From assembly GCF_002007105.1 (NCBI RefSeq), contig NZ_MVBC01000007.1:234234-298233 (forward strand): a stretch of DNA of 64,000 bases. The letters are read 5' to 3'. This document shows, piece by piece, positions 17,733-26,684 of the stretch. Positions within the stretch are counted from its first letter, which is position 1. Each line of letters opens with the position of its first letter. The translations under genes and the position numbers were made by a program. The notes below the pieces were generated by a model, which worked only from the letters and a program-made list of their open reading frames with translations, was not told the origin of the DNA and ran no database searches. Origin of the DNA: Hymenobacter sp. CRA2. Lineage in GTDB: Bacteria > Bacteroidota > Bacteroidia > Cytophagales > Hymenobacteraceae.

Positions 17733-19238
17733 ATGAATGCTATAGCCACGCGGTGGCTGACCGTCGTTGCCTCGCTGCTACTGGCCCTTGGGCTGATAGC
17801 CTGCGAGGAAGACAAGGTTGAGCCCGCCCACTACGGAACCCTGGAAGGCAACGTGCGCGACAGCCGCAACAGCGTTGTGCTTACCGGAGTAGCCATTACC
17901 ACCACGCCCGCCACTACGTCCATCGTCACCGATGCTAGTGGCCATTTTGCGTTGACGGACCTGCCCGTCGGCAAATACGCCCTCTCCATTCGCAAGGCCG
18001 ACTACCGCACCGAAACAGTCAACGTGAACGTGACGGAAGGCGTCCCGACCACCATGCAAATCATGCTGGACAAATCGGTGGCCAACACCCGGCCCGCGGT
18101 GCCCAACCAGATTACACCCGCCGACGCAGCCGCCAACCAGGCCACCGAACTGACGCTGCGCTGGCACGGCAGCGACCCGGATGCCGGCGACTCCCTGCGC
18201 TACGACGTGGTGCTCTACGAAAGCAATTCCACCGCGCGGCGCCAGCTGCTGGTCAACAGCCGCGACACCACCGTGCGCGCCACGGGCCTGAAGTTCAGCA
18301 CGACCTATTTCTGGCAGATTACCGTGCGCGACAAAGCCGGCGAAACCAACCGCAGCGACGTACTGAGCTTCCAGACCCGCAGCCTGCCCGAGCTCCGCTA
18401 CTTATACGCCAGCGAAGTCAGCGGCAATACCGACGTGTTTGCAGCCGACGGCCAGCTCAACGGCATGGTACTGCGCCTGACTTCGTCCTCCTTCGTGGAA
18501 ACCTCGCCCCAGCTGAGCCCGACGCGCGACCGTATTGCCTACACCAGCAACGCAACGGGGCAGTACCACCTCTACACGATGAACCGGGACGGCTCGGACG
18601 TGCGCAAGGTCACCGTAGTGCCCATCGAGGGTTATTATAACCAAGGAGTAGCCTACCGCTGGTCGCCCGACGGCTCGCAGTTCATTTACGCCCGCTACGA
18701 TCAGCTGTACCGCATCAACCGCGACGGCACGGGCTTGGTGCTGTTGGCCACGGCGCCGGCCGGGCGGCACTTCCGGGAGCTGGATTGGAATGCCCTGACC
18801 AACAAAATCGTGGTGCAAACCGTGGGCTCCAACATTTACGACGCCGAAATCTATCAGATGAACGCCGACGGCAGCAACCTCGCGCTCATCATGGGCAACC
18901 TGCCCGGGCGCCTCGATTCGCCCAGCTTCAGCATCGATGGCCGGCAGATTCTCTACTCCCGCGACGCGGCCGGCATCGACGACCCCATGGGCCGGCAGCT
19001 CAACGCGCGCATCTACGTGCAGCGCCCCGACGGCTCCGGCCTGGTAGACCTGTCGGCGCGCAAGCCCGCCGGAACGAACGATCTGAACCCGCGCTTCTCC
19101 CCTGATGGGGCCAAAGTGATTTTTGTCAACGTTGCCAACGATAACATTACGCCCCCCGAAATCTGGATGATGGACGCAGCGGACGGCACCGCCCGGGTGC
19201 GGTTGTTTCAGAACGCCGCGTTGCCGGACTGGAAGTAA
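17733..19238 (+). CDS. Lipoprotein with carboxypeptidase-regulatory, Fn3 and TolB-propeller domains
   Basis: The 501-residue product has a lipobox LALGLIAC (Cys24). Next comes a CarboxypepD-regulatory beta-sandwich (about 34-110, GTLEGNVRDSRNSVVLTGVA, LPVGKYALSIRKADYRTETV) and an Fn3-like domain (about 118-215, LRWHGSDPDAGDSLRYDVVL, FSTTYFWQITVRD). A PD40/TolB-type beta-propeller follows (about 220-500, LSPTRDRIAYTSNATGQYHL, WSPDGSQFIYARY, FSPDGAKVIFVN). It ends the curli cluster and is followed by a very strong terminator. A surface or periplasmic scaffold role is likely; catalysis is not suggested. Confidence 0.85.
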   Translation: MNAIATRWLTVVASLLLALGLIACEEDKVEPAHYGTLEGNVRDSRNSVVLTGVAITTTPATTSIVTDASGHFALTDLPVGKYALSIRKADYRTETVNVNVTEGVPTTMQIMLDKSVANTRPAVPNQITPADAAANQATELTLRWHGSDPDAGDSLRYDVVLYESNSTARRQLLVNSRDTTVRATGLKFSTTYFWQITVRDKAGETNRSDVLSFQTRSLPELRYLYASEVSGNTDVFAADGQLNGMVLRLTSSSFVETSPQLSPTRDRIAYTSNATGQYHLYTMNRDGSDVRKVTVVPIEGYYNQGVAYRWSPDGSQFIYARYDQLYRINRDGTGLVLLATAPAGRHFRELDWNALTNKIVVQTVGSNIYDAEIYQMNADGSNLALIMGNLPGRLDSPSFSIDGRQILYSRDAAGIDDPMGRQLNARIYVQRPDGSGLVDLSARKPAGTNDLNPRFSPDGAKVIFVNVANDNITPPEIWMMDAADGTARVRLFQNAALPDWK

Positions 19239-19254
19239 GCGCTAGCTTTTTGTG

Positions 19255-19310
19255 ATAGGCCAGGCCCGGTCGGTTCTAGATGAACCGACCGGGCCTGGCC
19301 TATTTTTGTT
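19255..19310 (+). terminator. Strong terminator closing the curli cluster
   Basis: A 21-bp perfect stem (19255-19275 with 19283-19303) closes a 7-base loop and runs into TTTTGTTT. It is 16 bases after the propeller lipoprotein. Confidence 0.92.
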
Positions 19311-19783
19311 TAACCCTGTTCCAACTGCTACGTATAGCGGCGCGAACTACTCGTCAATGACTTGCTTTCTGACCCATGTAGCTACTTGTTTTGATTCAGA
19401 AACAGGATCATTTGCCGGATTTCATTGATAACAATGTCAGCAAGTGTCCGTTTAGGTGTGGCGAAATTCAAATAATAGCAAAAAGTTAACGTGCTGCTAT
19501 AGCAAGCTAAGGAGCGTAAAACGCTTCTTTATAAACTGACTATGAAGCAAACAAATTTTTTTATGGCAAATACCTTCGCACCTTTGTGTGGCACGAAATG
19601 TGATGACGGGCGCAACGCTCTCCTCAGGATTAAAGGCAGTGGAGGCCTAAAAAAGATCCAACAATAAAAGCAGAAAACAATCATCCATTCGGCAGGTTTC
19701 TCCGTAATGTGCCCTGAAGACTCAGGCGTAGCCGACGCAACCTCTTCGAACACCTTTCTCTGTAACCATTCCTCGCTTTTCAT
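19311..19783. other. AT-rich intergenic region before the first T9SS cargo gene
   Basis: The 473 bases hold no convincing gene on either strand; the short minus-strand open frame has unlikely composition and no promoter. TACCTTCG at 19571-19578 is one base off the TAnnTTTG box and would give a leader of about 200 bases. A small AGCGTAAAACGCT inverted repeat lies near 19513. Transcription control of the downstream adhesin is the likely role. Confidence 0.35.
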
Positions 19784-22615
19784 ATGAAAAACGCTTACAA
19801 GGTCGCCCTACGACGCGTTGCATGGCAGCGCCTCTGTGCGATAATGTTCACCCTTTTAAGCTTGTCAGTAGCTGGTCGTGCACAGACCATTACGCTAACC
19901 CCTGAAGGTCCGCTGTCCTTCCAGTCGTCGCCGGGCGTGCCCTCGGCGCCGCAGTCGGTTAACGTATTAGCTCAAGACATCAACGGCGACATCGTAGTAA
20001 CGGCACCGGTCTTTACCGTACAGAACGGCACCGCGCGCTTCGAGCTTAGCACCACCGCCAACGGCACTTACTCGCAGACGCTGACCTTGGCGCCGGCCGC
20101 GGGAAACCTGAATCAGAACGTATTCATCCGTTTCTACTCGACGGTAGCTACCACGAGCTTCTTCGGCGACGTGGTAACGTTCGACGAGCCGGCCGACGGC
20201 TTCAATCAGCAAGTACAGGTATTTGGCCGGGCCCTGAACCCCGCTCCGAGCCTGACCGTGACGCCCATCAGCCTGAACGACTTTGGTTCGGTACAGGTGG
20301 GGGCTGCCAGCGGCTCACAATCCTTCACCATCGGCGGCAGCAACCTATCGAGCGCCGTAACAGTGACTGCCCCGACGGGCTTCCAGGTGCAATCGGGGTC
20401 GGGCGTGTTCTCGAACCAGATTACGCTGACGCCGGTCAACGGTACGCTGGCCACCACCACGGTTAACGTGCGTTTCGTGCCGGTTGTCGCCGGGGCTACC
20501 GGCAACCAGAACGTGGTTGTTTCGACCTCGAATAACTCGGGCGGTACCACCACCCGCAATGTGCGCGTAAGCGGCACTGGCACGGCGGCTCCGGCAGGTG
20601 CTAACATCAACGCTACGCCGACGGTAATTACCTTCGGTAACGTAACGCAAAGCGGCTCAGCCGATACGCGCCAGTTCACGGTAAGCGGCACGGGCCTGGG
20701 CACGAACCCAGTTACCATTACGCCATCAAACGCTAACATTCAGGTGCGCAATGCTTCGGCTGGTGGTTCTTTCACCAGCGGCGCGCTCACGTTGGCTTCC
20801 AACAACGGCACGATTTCGCCGACGACCATTGAAGCGCGTCTGGTGGCTCCCATCCCCAACGGCGCCTTCGCCGGCACCATCGATCTGACGAGCCCGGGTG
20901 CTACGCCGGTATCCATTTCGATTTCGGCTAACTCGAACGGCAACGTGTCGGATATTTCCATCACGAACCCCACGAGCAACACCTTTACGTTTGCTACCCG
21001 TCCGGGCACCGTTTCGGTTCCGCAAACCTTCCTCATCTCGGGTACCAACCTGCTGCAGCCTCTGACGGTATTCCCGACGGGCCCCAGCGGCGGCTACTTC
21101 GAAGTATCGGCCGACAACATCACGTACTCGAGCCAGATTTCCTTCACGCCTGACGGCCAAGGCAACGTAACGCAGCGTCCGGTATACGTACGCTTCGTGC
21201 CGGGCAACAACGCCGTGACGGTTAACGCCATCATCCGCGCCACCAGCTCGCCGGCACCCGACCGCGACGTATCGGTGACGGGCATCAGCGAGCCTACGGT
21301 GCGCCTGAACCGCGTGCTGGGCTTCTTCGGCGACGCCGTAGTGAAAAACGAGACCACGGCGCCGATCAGCGTGCGGCTGGATGCCTTCCTGCTGACGGGC
21401 CCGCTGTACTTCCGTTTCCCCAACGACACGGACGACCCGCAACGTAACCCCACGAACACCCCCCAGTTCGAATTCTCGACGGACAACGGCGCTACCTACG
21501 TGAAGTCGGACACGCTGCTGAACAACAACGAAGGCAACCGCTCGATCAACCTGCTGGTGCGCTACGCGCCGACCCGCGTGGGTAACTCGGCGCAGGAGCT
21601 GCTGTTCCGCAACGCTGCGCTGATGAACAATGCGGAGTTTGCACTGACCAGCGGCAACGGCCGTGCCCAGGGCTTCGCCATTGCTCCGGTGCCCACGGCT
21701 CAGTCGACGGCTCGGGTGGTACGCGCTGGTGCTTCGGCTACCATCACGTTTGACCTGACCAACCCGCCCGCCGGTGAAAGCTACGGCCAGAACCGCCTGG
21801 TAATCGCTTCGTCGACGTACCGTCAGCTGCCGCCCAGCCTCTTCCCCCAGGCCAAGCAGAACTTCAACCCGGGCGTAACCCAGGACGGTGCTTACCAGTT
21901 CGGCACGGGTACGCCGATTGAAACCAGCAGCAATACGTTTGTGGTGTTCAGCGGTGCGGCCAACAGCTTCACCGTGGGCAACCTGGATCCGGCTCTGGAT
22001 TACTACTTCTTCGCCTTCGAATTCAATGACGACGGCCTGCTGAACGCTGAGAACTACAAAGTGCCGAACAACGAGCCGCAGGTACCGCTGCCCGTGGAAC
22101 TGGTATCGTTCGACGCTAAGCTGCGCAACGGCAAAGTGGCCCTGACCTGGGTAACGGCGCAGGAGAAGAACAACCGCGGCTTCGAGCTGCAGCGCAGCCA
22201 GAACGGGCGTGACTTCACCTCGTTCGGTTTCGTGGCCGGTCACGGCACCAGCTCGGTACGTCACGAGTACAGCGCCGAAGACGCGCAGCCGCTGGCTGGT
22301 ACCTCGTACTACCGCCTGAAGCAGATCGATAACGACGGCTCGGTGAGCTACTCGCAGCTGGTAGCCGTGAAGAACGGCCGCACCGCCGAGGTGACGGTAT
22401 TCCCGAACCCGATGGACGACGTGCTGAACGTGCGCCTCGCCAGCCCCGGCGCTGACGCCGAAGTGGTGGTGAGCGACATGATGGGCCGGGTAGTACTGCG
22501 CGGCAAGCTGTCGGCCGACGGCACCTTCAACACCAGCAGCCTGCGCTCGGGCAACTACATCGTGACGGTGACCAACGGCGCTGAGAAAACCAACCACAAA
22601 GTGACCAAGCGCTAA
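19784..22615 (+). CDS. T9SS-sorted secreted protein with tandem Ig-like domains
   Basis: The 943-residue product begins with a signal peptide (ends GRAQ, about residue 34). Four or five beta-sandwich domains of about 110 residues follow: ITLTPEGPLSFQSSPGVPSA, then PSLTVTPISLNDFGSVQVG, then INATPTVITFGNVTQSGSAD, then ISITNPTSNTFTFATRPGT. The pre-sorting module starts at LPVELVSFDAKLRNGKVALT (about 769) and includes TAQEKNNRGFELQRSQNGRD and YYRLKQID. The type A sorting domain covers about 871-943 (VFPNPMDDVLNVRL, GNYIVTV, KVTKR). It is probably exported by T9SS and held at the surface. It has its own terminator. No enzyme motif is visible, so an adhesive or matrix role is inferred. Confidence 0.9.
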   Translation: MKNAYKVALRRVAWQRLCAIMFTLLSLSVAGRAQTITLTPEGPLSFQSSPGVPSAPQSVNVLAQDINGDIVVTAPVFTVQNGTARFELSTTANGTYSQTLTLAPAAGNLNQNVFIRFYSTVATTSFFGDVVTFDEPADGFNQQVQVFGRALNPAPSLTVTPISLNDFGSVQVGAASGSQSFTIGGSNLSSAVTVTAPTGFQVQSGSGVFSNQITLTPVNGTLATTTVNVRFVPVVAGATGNQNVVVSTSNNSGGTTTRNVRVSGTGTAAPAGANINATPTVITFGNVTQSGSADTRQFTVSGTGLGTNPVTITPSNANIQVRNASAGGSFTSGALTLASNNGTISPTTIEARLVAPIPNGAFAGTIDLTSPGATPVSISISANSNGNVSDISITNPTSNTFTFATRPGTVSVPQTFLISGTNLLQPLTVFPTGPSGGYFEVSADNITYSSQISFTPDGQGNVTQRPVYVRFVPGNNAVTVNAIIRATSSPAPDRDVSVTGISEPTVRLNRVLGFFGDAVVKNETTAPISVRLDAFLLTGPLYFRFPNDTDDPQRNPTNTPQFEFSTDNGATYVKSDTLLNNNEGNRSINLLVRYAPTRVGNSAQELLFRNAALMNNAEFALTSGNGRAQGFAIAPVPTAQSTARVVRAGASATITFDLTNPPAGESYGQNRLVIASSTYRQLPPSLFPQAKQNFNPGVTQDGAYQFGTGTPIETSSNTFVVFSGAANSFTVGNLDPALDYYFFAFEFNDDGLLNAENYKVPNNEPQVPLPVELVSFDAKLRNGKVALTWVTAQEKNNRGFELQRSQNGRDFTSFGFVAGHGTSSVRHEYSAEDAQPLAGTSYYRLKQIDNDGSVSYSQLVAVKNGRTAEVTVFPNPMDDVLNVRLASPGADAEVVVSDMMGRVVLRGKLSADGTFNTSSLRSGNYIVTVTNGAEKTNHKVTKR

Positions 22616-22634
22616 GCTCGCTCGGCACCCCAGC

Positions 22635-22672
22635 AAAAAGCTCCCTGCACATCCGCAGGGAGCTTTTTTTTT
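22635..22672 (+). terminator. Terminator after the first T9SS cargo gene
   Basis: A 14-bp perfect stem, aaaaagctccctgc / gcagggagcttttt, closes a 6-base loop and continues into a nine-base T-run. Confidence 0.93.
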
Positions 22673-22791
22673 GCCAACGGCGGCCAGCAGCGCAACTATT
22701 CACCGCGGAAGACGGTACTCACCGGGCCGCGCCAACTGTGGAGCCGCGGCCTGTTTCTGCCATTTCTCTCACCCCTAATTTTTGATTGCCC

Positions 22792-25700
22792 GTGTCCCTA
22801 AACTCTACCAACCCGGACGGGTGGCGCCGCTTGCTGCGCTTCTCCCGTCGATTAGCTACTCTGGCGCTGGCGGCCTGCCCGCTTGCCCTCCACGCAGCTC
22901 CCTTTACCAACGGTAACGTGGTGGTGGTGCGCGTAGGCGACGGCGCCACCACGCCCGCCCTGTCGAACAACGCGGCTGCGGTGTACCTGGACGAATACAC
23001 TCCGGCCGGCGCGCTGGTGCAAACCATCATGCTCCCGACCACGGCTACCAGCACGCAGAGGCTGTTTTCGTTGGCCGGTACAGCCAACTCTGAGGGCATG
23101 CTGAGCCTGTCGACGGATGGGCGCTACCTGACGCTGGCTGGCTACGAGGCCCCCGTGGGCACCACCAACGTGGCTACGACCACCAGCGCGCGAATCATAG
23201 CCCGTATCGATGCCAATGGCAACGTGGATACGTCCACGGGCCTGACCGATGCCTACCTCGGCAGCAACATCCGCGGGGCCGTGACCGACGATGGCACGCG
23301 CTTCTGGCTGGCTGGCAACAGCAGCACCGGCAGCAGCGCCGGTACTCGCTATGCCGCCCTGGGCGCCACCAATTCCGTGCAGATCAGCGCCACCCCCGCT
23401 AACGTGCGCTCGGTTGGTATTTTTGGCGGACAGTTGTACAATAGCTCGGCCGCTGCCTCCTACATCGGGGTAAATGCTGTGGGTACGGGCCTGCCGACCA
23501 CCACCGGGCAAACCTCGACCCTGGTGGTGCCTGACAACACCGGTTCCAGCCCTTCGCCCTACGGCTTTGTGCTGCTCGACTTGGATGCGACCGTAGCCGG
23601 GCCGGACGTGGCCTACGTAGCCGATGACCGCACGACGGCCGGCGGCGGCATTTACAAGTACTCGCTGGTAGGAGGGACGTGGACCTTGAACGGCACCATC
23701 TCGGCCACGACGGGGCTGCGGGGGCTGACTGCCCGCGCAACGGGTAGCTCCGTGACGTTGTTTGCCACCAGCAATTCCACGCTCTACTCGGTAACGGACA
23801 ATACAGGCTATAACGTCGCACCTGCTGCCGCCGCGACGCTCACTACCCTGAAGGCGGCTGCTACTAACACAGTGTACCGTGGGGTAGCTTTCGCGCCGAC
23901 TGCCGGTGCTACCTCCACTGCGCCAACCATTGCCAGCTTCACGCCGGGCAGCGGTCCGGCGGGCACGGTAGTGACGATTTCGGGAGCCAACTTTACCGGC
24001 GCTACAGCCGTGAGCTTCAACGGCACGGCCGCGACCAGCTTCACGGTTAACTCGGCGTCCAGCATCACGGCCACGGTGCCGGCCGGCGCCACGTCCGGTA
24101 CCATCACCGTGACCACGCCCGGCGGCACGGCCACTTCGCTCGTTTCCTTCACGGTGACAGCACCGAACCCGGTGCCCACCATCAGCGGCCTGTCGCCCAA
24201 CACGGCGGTGGCCGGTAGCGCGGGCTTTACCCTGACGGTAACAGGCTCCAGCTTTCTGCCCTCGGCCGTTATCAACTTCAACGGTACGGCGCTGACCACC
24301 ACGTTTGTGTCGGCGGGTGAGCTGACGGCGGCGGTACCAGCTTCCGCCCTGGCTACGGCCGGCACCTACAACGTGACAGTGACCAACCCAGCGCCCGGCG
24401 GCGGTACCTCCACGGCGCTGCCCTTCACGGTAACGTCTGCTACTCCGGCCCCGACCATTGCCAGCTTTACGCCTGCGAGCGGACCGGTGGGCACGGTGGT
24501 AACCATTACCGGCACTGATTTCACCGGTGCCACCGCTGTAAGCTTCAACGGCACGGCCGCCAGCAGCTTCACCATCAACTCCGCTACAAGCATCACGGCG
24601 ACGGTACCCACGGGCGCTACCACCGGTGCTATTGCCATCACGACTCCCGGCGGCACTGCTACTTCGACCACAAACTTCACGGTAACGGTACCGAACCCGC
24701 TGCCAGTCATCAGCAGCTTGTCACCCAACACGGCGGTAGCTGGTAGCCCGGCCTTCACCCTGACGGTGACGGGCACTGGCTTCGTAAACGGGTCGGCAGT
24801 GAACTTCAGCGGTGCTGCCCTGACGACCACGTTCGTGTCGGCCACGCAACTGACGGCGGCGGTGCCCGCTTCGGCCATTACTACGGCTGGCACTTACAAC
24901 GTGACGGTGACCAACCCCGCTCCGGGCGGTGGCACCTCGGCGGCTGCTACTTTCACCGTTACCACGCCGGCGCCGACTGTTACCAGCTTCACGCCCGCCA
25001 GCGGGCCGGTGGGCACGGTGGTGACGATTACGGGCACGAACCTGACCGGCGCGACGGGCGTGAGCTTCAACGGTATGGCTGCGACCAGCTTCACGGTTAA
25101 CTCGGCTACCAGCATCACGGCCACGGTGCCCACGGGCGCTACTTCCGGCACCATCGCCGTGACCACGCCCGGCGGCACGGCTACTTCGGCTACCAGCTTC
25201 ACGGTGACCGTGCCCAACCCGGCACCGACCATCAGCAGCTTGTCGCCCAGCACGACGGTAGCCGGCAGCCCGGCCTTCACCCTGACGGTGACGGGCACTG
25301 GCTTCGTAACGGGTTCGGTGGTGAACTTCAACGGCACGGTGCTGACTACCACATTTGTATCGGCTACGCAGCTGACGGCGGCAGTACCCGCTACGGCCGT
25401 GGCCACGGCTGGTACCTACAACGTGACGGTAACCAACCCGGCTCCGGGCGGCGGCACCTCGGCGGCTGCCACCTTCACTGTGACGGCCCCCACTCCGGCT
25501 CCGACCATTGCCAGCTTTACGCCGGTTAGCGGCCCGGTGGGTACCGTGGTGACCATCACCGGTACCAACCTGACGGGTGCTACGGCAGTGACATTTAACG
25601 GCACGGCGGCCACCGCCTTCAGCGTCGTAAGCGCTACGAGCATCACCGCCACCGTACCGGCCGGTGCTACGACGGGCACTATTGCCGTCACGACCCCGGG

Positions 25701-26505
25701 CGGCACCGCTACTTCCACGACGAGCTTCACGGTAACCGTGCCCACGCCGGCGCCGACTGTTACCAGCTTCACGCCCGCCAGCGGGCCGGTGGGCACGGTG
25801 GTGACGATTACGGGCGCGAACCTGACCGGGGCCACGGCCGTGAGTTTCAACGGCACGGCCGCGACCAGCTTCACGGTTAACTCCGCCACGAGCATTACCG
25901 CCACGGTGCCGGCCGGCGCTACTTCCGGCACCATCGCCGTGACCACGCCCGGCGGCACGGCTACCTCGACTACCTCGTTTACCGTGACTACGCCCACGCC
26001 GGCGCCCACCATTACGGCTATTTCGCCGTCGAGCGGCGCCGTAGGCTCAGTGGTGACCATCACCGGTACCAACCTGACGGGGGCCACGGCCGTGGCCTTC
26101 AACGGGGTCAATGCGCCGACATTTACGGTGGTAAGTGCTACGCAGCTTACCGTGACGGTGCCAGCCGGTGCCAGCAGCGGTACTATCTCCGTAACCACGC
26201 CGGGCGGCACTGCTACCAGCGCCAACGTCTTCACCGTGACTACGCCCACGGCTAACGCTGCGGCCCGCGCCCTCGATGGCCTGACGGTGTACCCCAACCC
26301 GGTGGAGAACGTGCTCAACGTACGCTTGGCCGGCGCAGTACCCGCCGCTGAAGTGCTCGTAACCGACATGCTGGGCCGCGTGGTGCTCAACGGCCGCTTG
26401 GCTGCCGATGGCACCCTGGACACGAGCCGTCTGCCAAGCGGTAACTACCTGGTGACTTTCACGACCAAGCTTGGCAAGACCACCCGCAAAGTGAGCAAGC
26501 AATAA
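22792..26505 (+). CDS. T9SS-sorted protein with nine IPT/TIG repeats
   Basis: The product is about 1237 residues. A signal peptide (ends ALHA) leads into an N-terminal domain of about 340 residues with propeller-like strands (FTNGNVVVVRVGDG, LSLSTDGRYLTLAGYEAP, RGAVTDDGTRFWLAGN). Residues about 378-1149 are nine IPT/TIG domains of two kinds. Type A (SFTPASGPVGTVVTITGTNL) occurs six times and type B (LSPNTAVAGSPAFTLTVTGTG) three times, in the order A B A B A B A A A. The sorting domain (about 1163-1237, VYPNPVENVLNVRLAG, SGNYLVTF, RKVSKQ) follows directly. The start is uncertain: GTG at 22792 or TTG at 22786. It is probably a long stalk-like adhesin. Confidence 0.88.
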   Translation: MSLNSTNPDGWRRLLRFSRRLATLALAACPLALHAAPFTNGNVVVVRVGDGATTPALSNNAAAVYLDEYTPAGALVQTIMLPTTATSTQRLFSLAGTANSEGMLSLSTDGRYLTLAGYEAPVGTTNVATTTSARIIARIDANGNVDTSTGLTDAYLGSNIRGAVTDDGTRFWLAGNSSTGSSAGTRYAALGATNSVQISATPANVRSVGIFGGQLYNSSAAASYIGVNAVGTGLPTTTGQTSTLVVPDNTGSSPSPYGFVLLDLDATVAGPDVAYVADDRTTAGGGIYKYSLVGGTWTLNGTISATTGLRGLTARATGSSVTLFATSNSTLYSVTDNTGYNVAPAAAATLTTLKAAATNTVYRGVAFAPTAGATSTAPTIASFTPGSGPAGTVVTISGANFTGATAVSFNGTAATSFTVNSASSITATVPAGATSGTITVTTPGGTATSLVSFTVTAPNPVPTISGLSPNTAVAGSAGFTLTVTGSSFLPSAVINFNGTALTTTFVSAGELTAAVPASALATAGTYNVTVTNPAPGGGTSTALPFTVTSATPAPTIASFTPASGPVGTVVTITGTDFTGATAVSFNGTAASSFTINSATSITATVPTGATTGAIAITTPGGTATSTTNFTVTVPNPLPVISSLSPNTAVAGSPAFTLTVTGTGFVNGSAVNFSGAALTTTFVSATQLTAAVPASAITTAGTYNVTVTNPAPGGGTSAAATFTVTTPAPTVTSFTPASGPVGTVVTITGTNLTGATGVSFNGMAATSFTVNSATSITATVPTGATSGTIAVTTPGGTATSATSFTVTVPNPAPTISSLSPSTTVAGSPAFTLTVTGTGFVTGSVVNFNGTVLTTTFVSATQLTAAVPATAVATAGTYNVTVTNPAPGGGTSAAATFTVTAPTPAPTIASFTPVSGPVGTVVTITGTNLTGATAVTFNGTAATAFSVVSATSITATVPAGATTGTIAVTTPGGTATSTTSFTVTVPTPAPTVTSFTPASGPVGTVVTITGANLTGATAVSFNGTAATSFTVNSATSITATVPAGATSGTIAVTTPGGTATSTTSFTVTTPTPAPTITAISPSSGAVGSVVTITGTNLTGATAVAFNGVNAPTFTVVSATQLTVTVPAGASSGTISVTTPGGTATSANVFTVTTPTANAAARALDGLTVYPNPVENVLNVRLAGAVPAAEVLVTDMLGRVVLNGRLAADGTLDTSRLPSGNYLVTFTTKLGKTTRKVSKQ
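23922..26240 (+). repeat. Tandem IPT/TIG-encoding DNA repeats
   Basis: Nine coding repeats of about 250-280 bases. Copies start near 23922 (A), 24165 (B), 24447 (A), 24693 (B), 24966 (A), 25215 (B), 25494 (A), 25744 (A) and 25996 (A). A 74-base stretch is identical at 24962-25035 and 25742-25815, and other long near-identities exist. Such identity at the DNA level suggests recent duplication or gene conversion. Confidence 0.9.
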
Positions 26506-26529
26506 AATAACCTGCTCTCTGTAAAAGAG

Positions 26530-26563
26530 AAAAGCCCCTGCCGACTTCGGTAGGGGCTTTTTT
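26530..26563 (+). terminator. Terminator after the TIG-repeat gene
   Basis: aaaagcccctgccga (26530-26544) pairs with tcggtaggggctttt (26547-26561) with a single G-U pair and a tight loop, followed by more T's. Confidence 0.88.
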
Positions 26564-26634
26564 GTTGGCGGCCGGCCGCGCGGTATAACAATTAGTTAAT
26601 ATTGACATGGTAGGACTATGGTAAGCACGCACGG

Positions 26635-26642
26635 TACTTTTG
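26635..26642 (+). promoter_or_regulatory. -7 box (TACTTTTG) of the third T9SS cargo gene region
   Basis: TACTTTTG lies 42 bases before the ATG at 26685 and matches TAnnTTTG. A TTG at 26602-26604 is 30 bases upstream, too far for a standard -33 element. The box falls before the chosen ATG and thus agrees with the ATG rather than the TTG at 26640. Confidence 0.5.
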
Positions 26643-26684
26643 TACCTTGTCTGCGACTCTCTTCACCTACCAAATCCTGATTGC

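Noticed and set aside
19529..19783. Minus-strand 84-codon frame before the first T9SS gene
   Set aside because: Lies in an AT-rich leader, has improbable composition, no -7 box and no neighbour context.
20726..22636. Very long minus-strand open frame (636 codons) opposite the first T9SS cargo gene
   Set aside because: Arg/Ala/Gly/His-rich shadow of a gene with a signal peptide and sorting domain; no motifs of its own.
23922..26240. Tandem repeats considered as a CRISPR array
   Set aside because: Units are about 250-280 bases, in frame and coding; there are no short conserved repeats with unique spacers anywhere in the window.
24366..26423. Three minus-strand frames that repeat MPAVVMAEAGT/VPPGVVT words
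   Set aside because: They are the reverse reading of the TIG repeats, so the repetition is inherited rather than a separate gene family.
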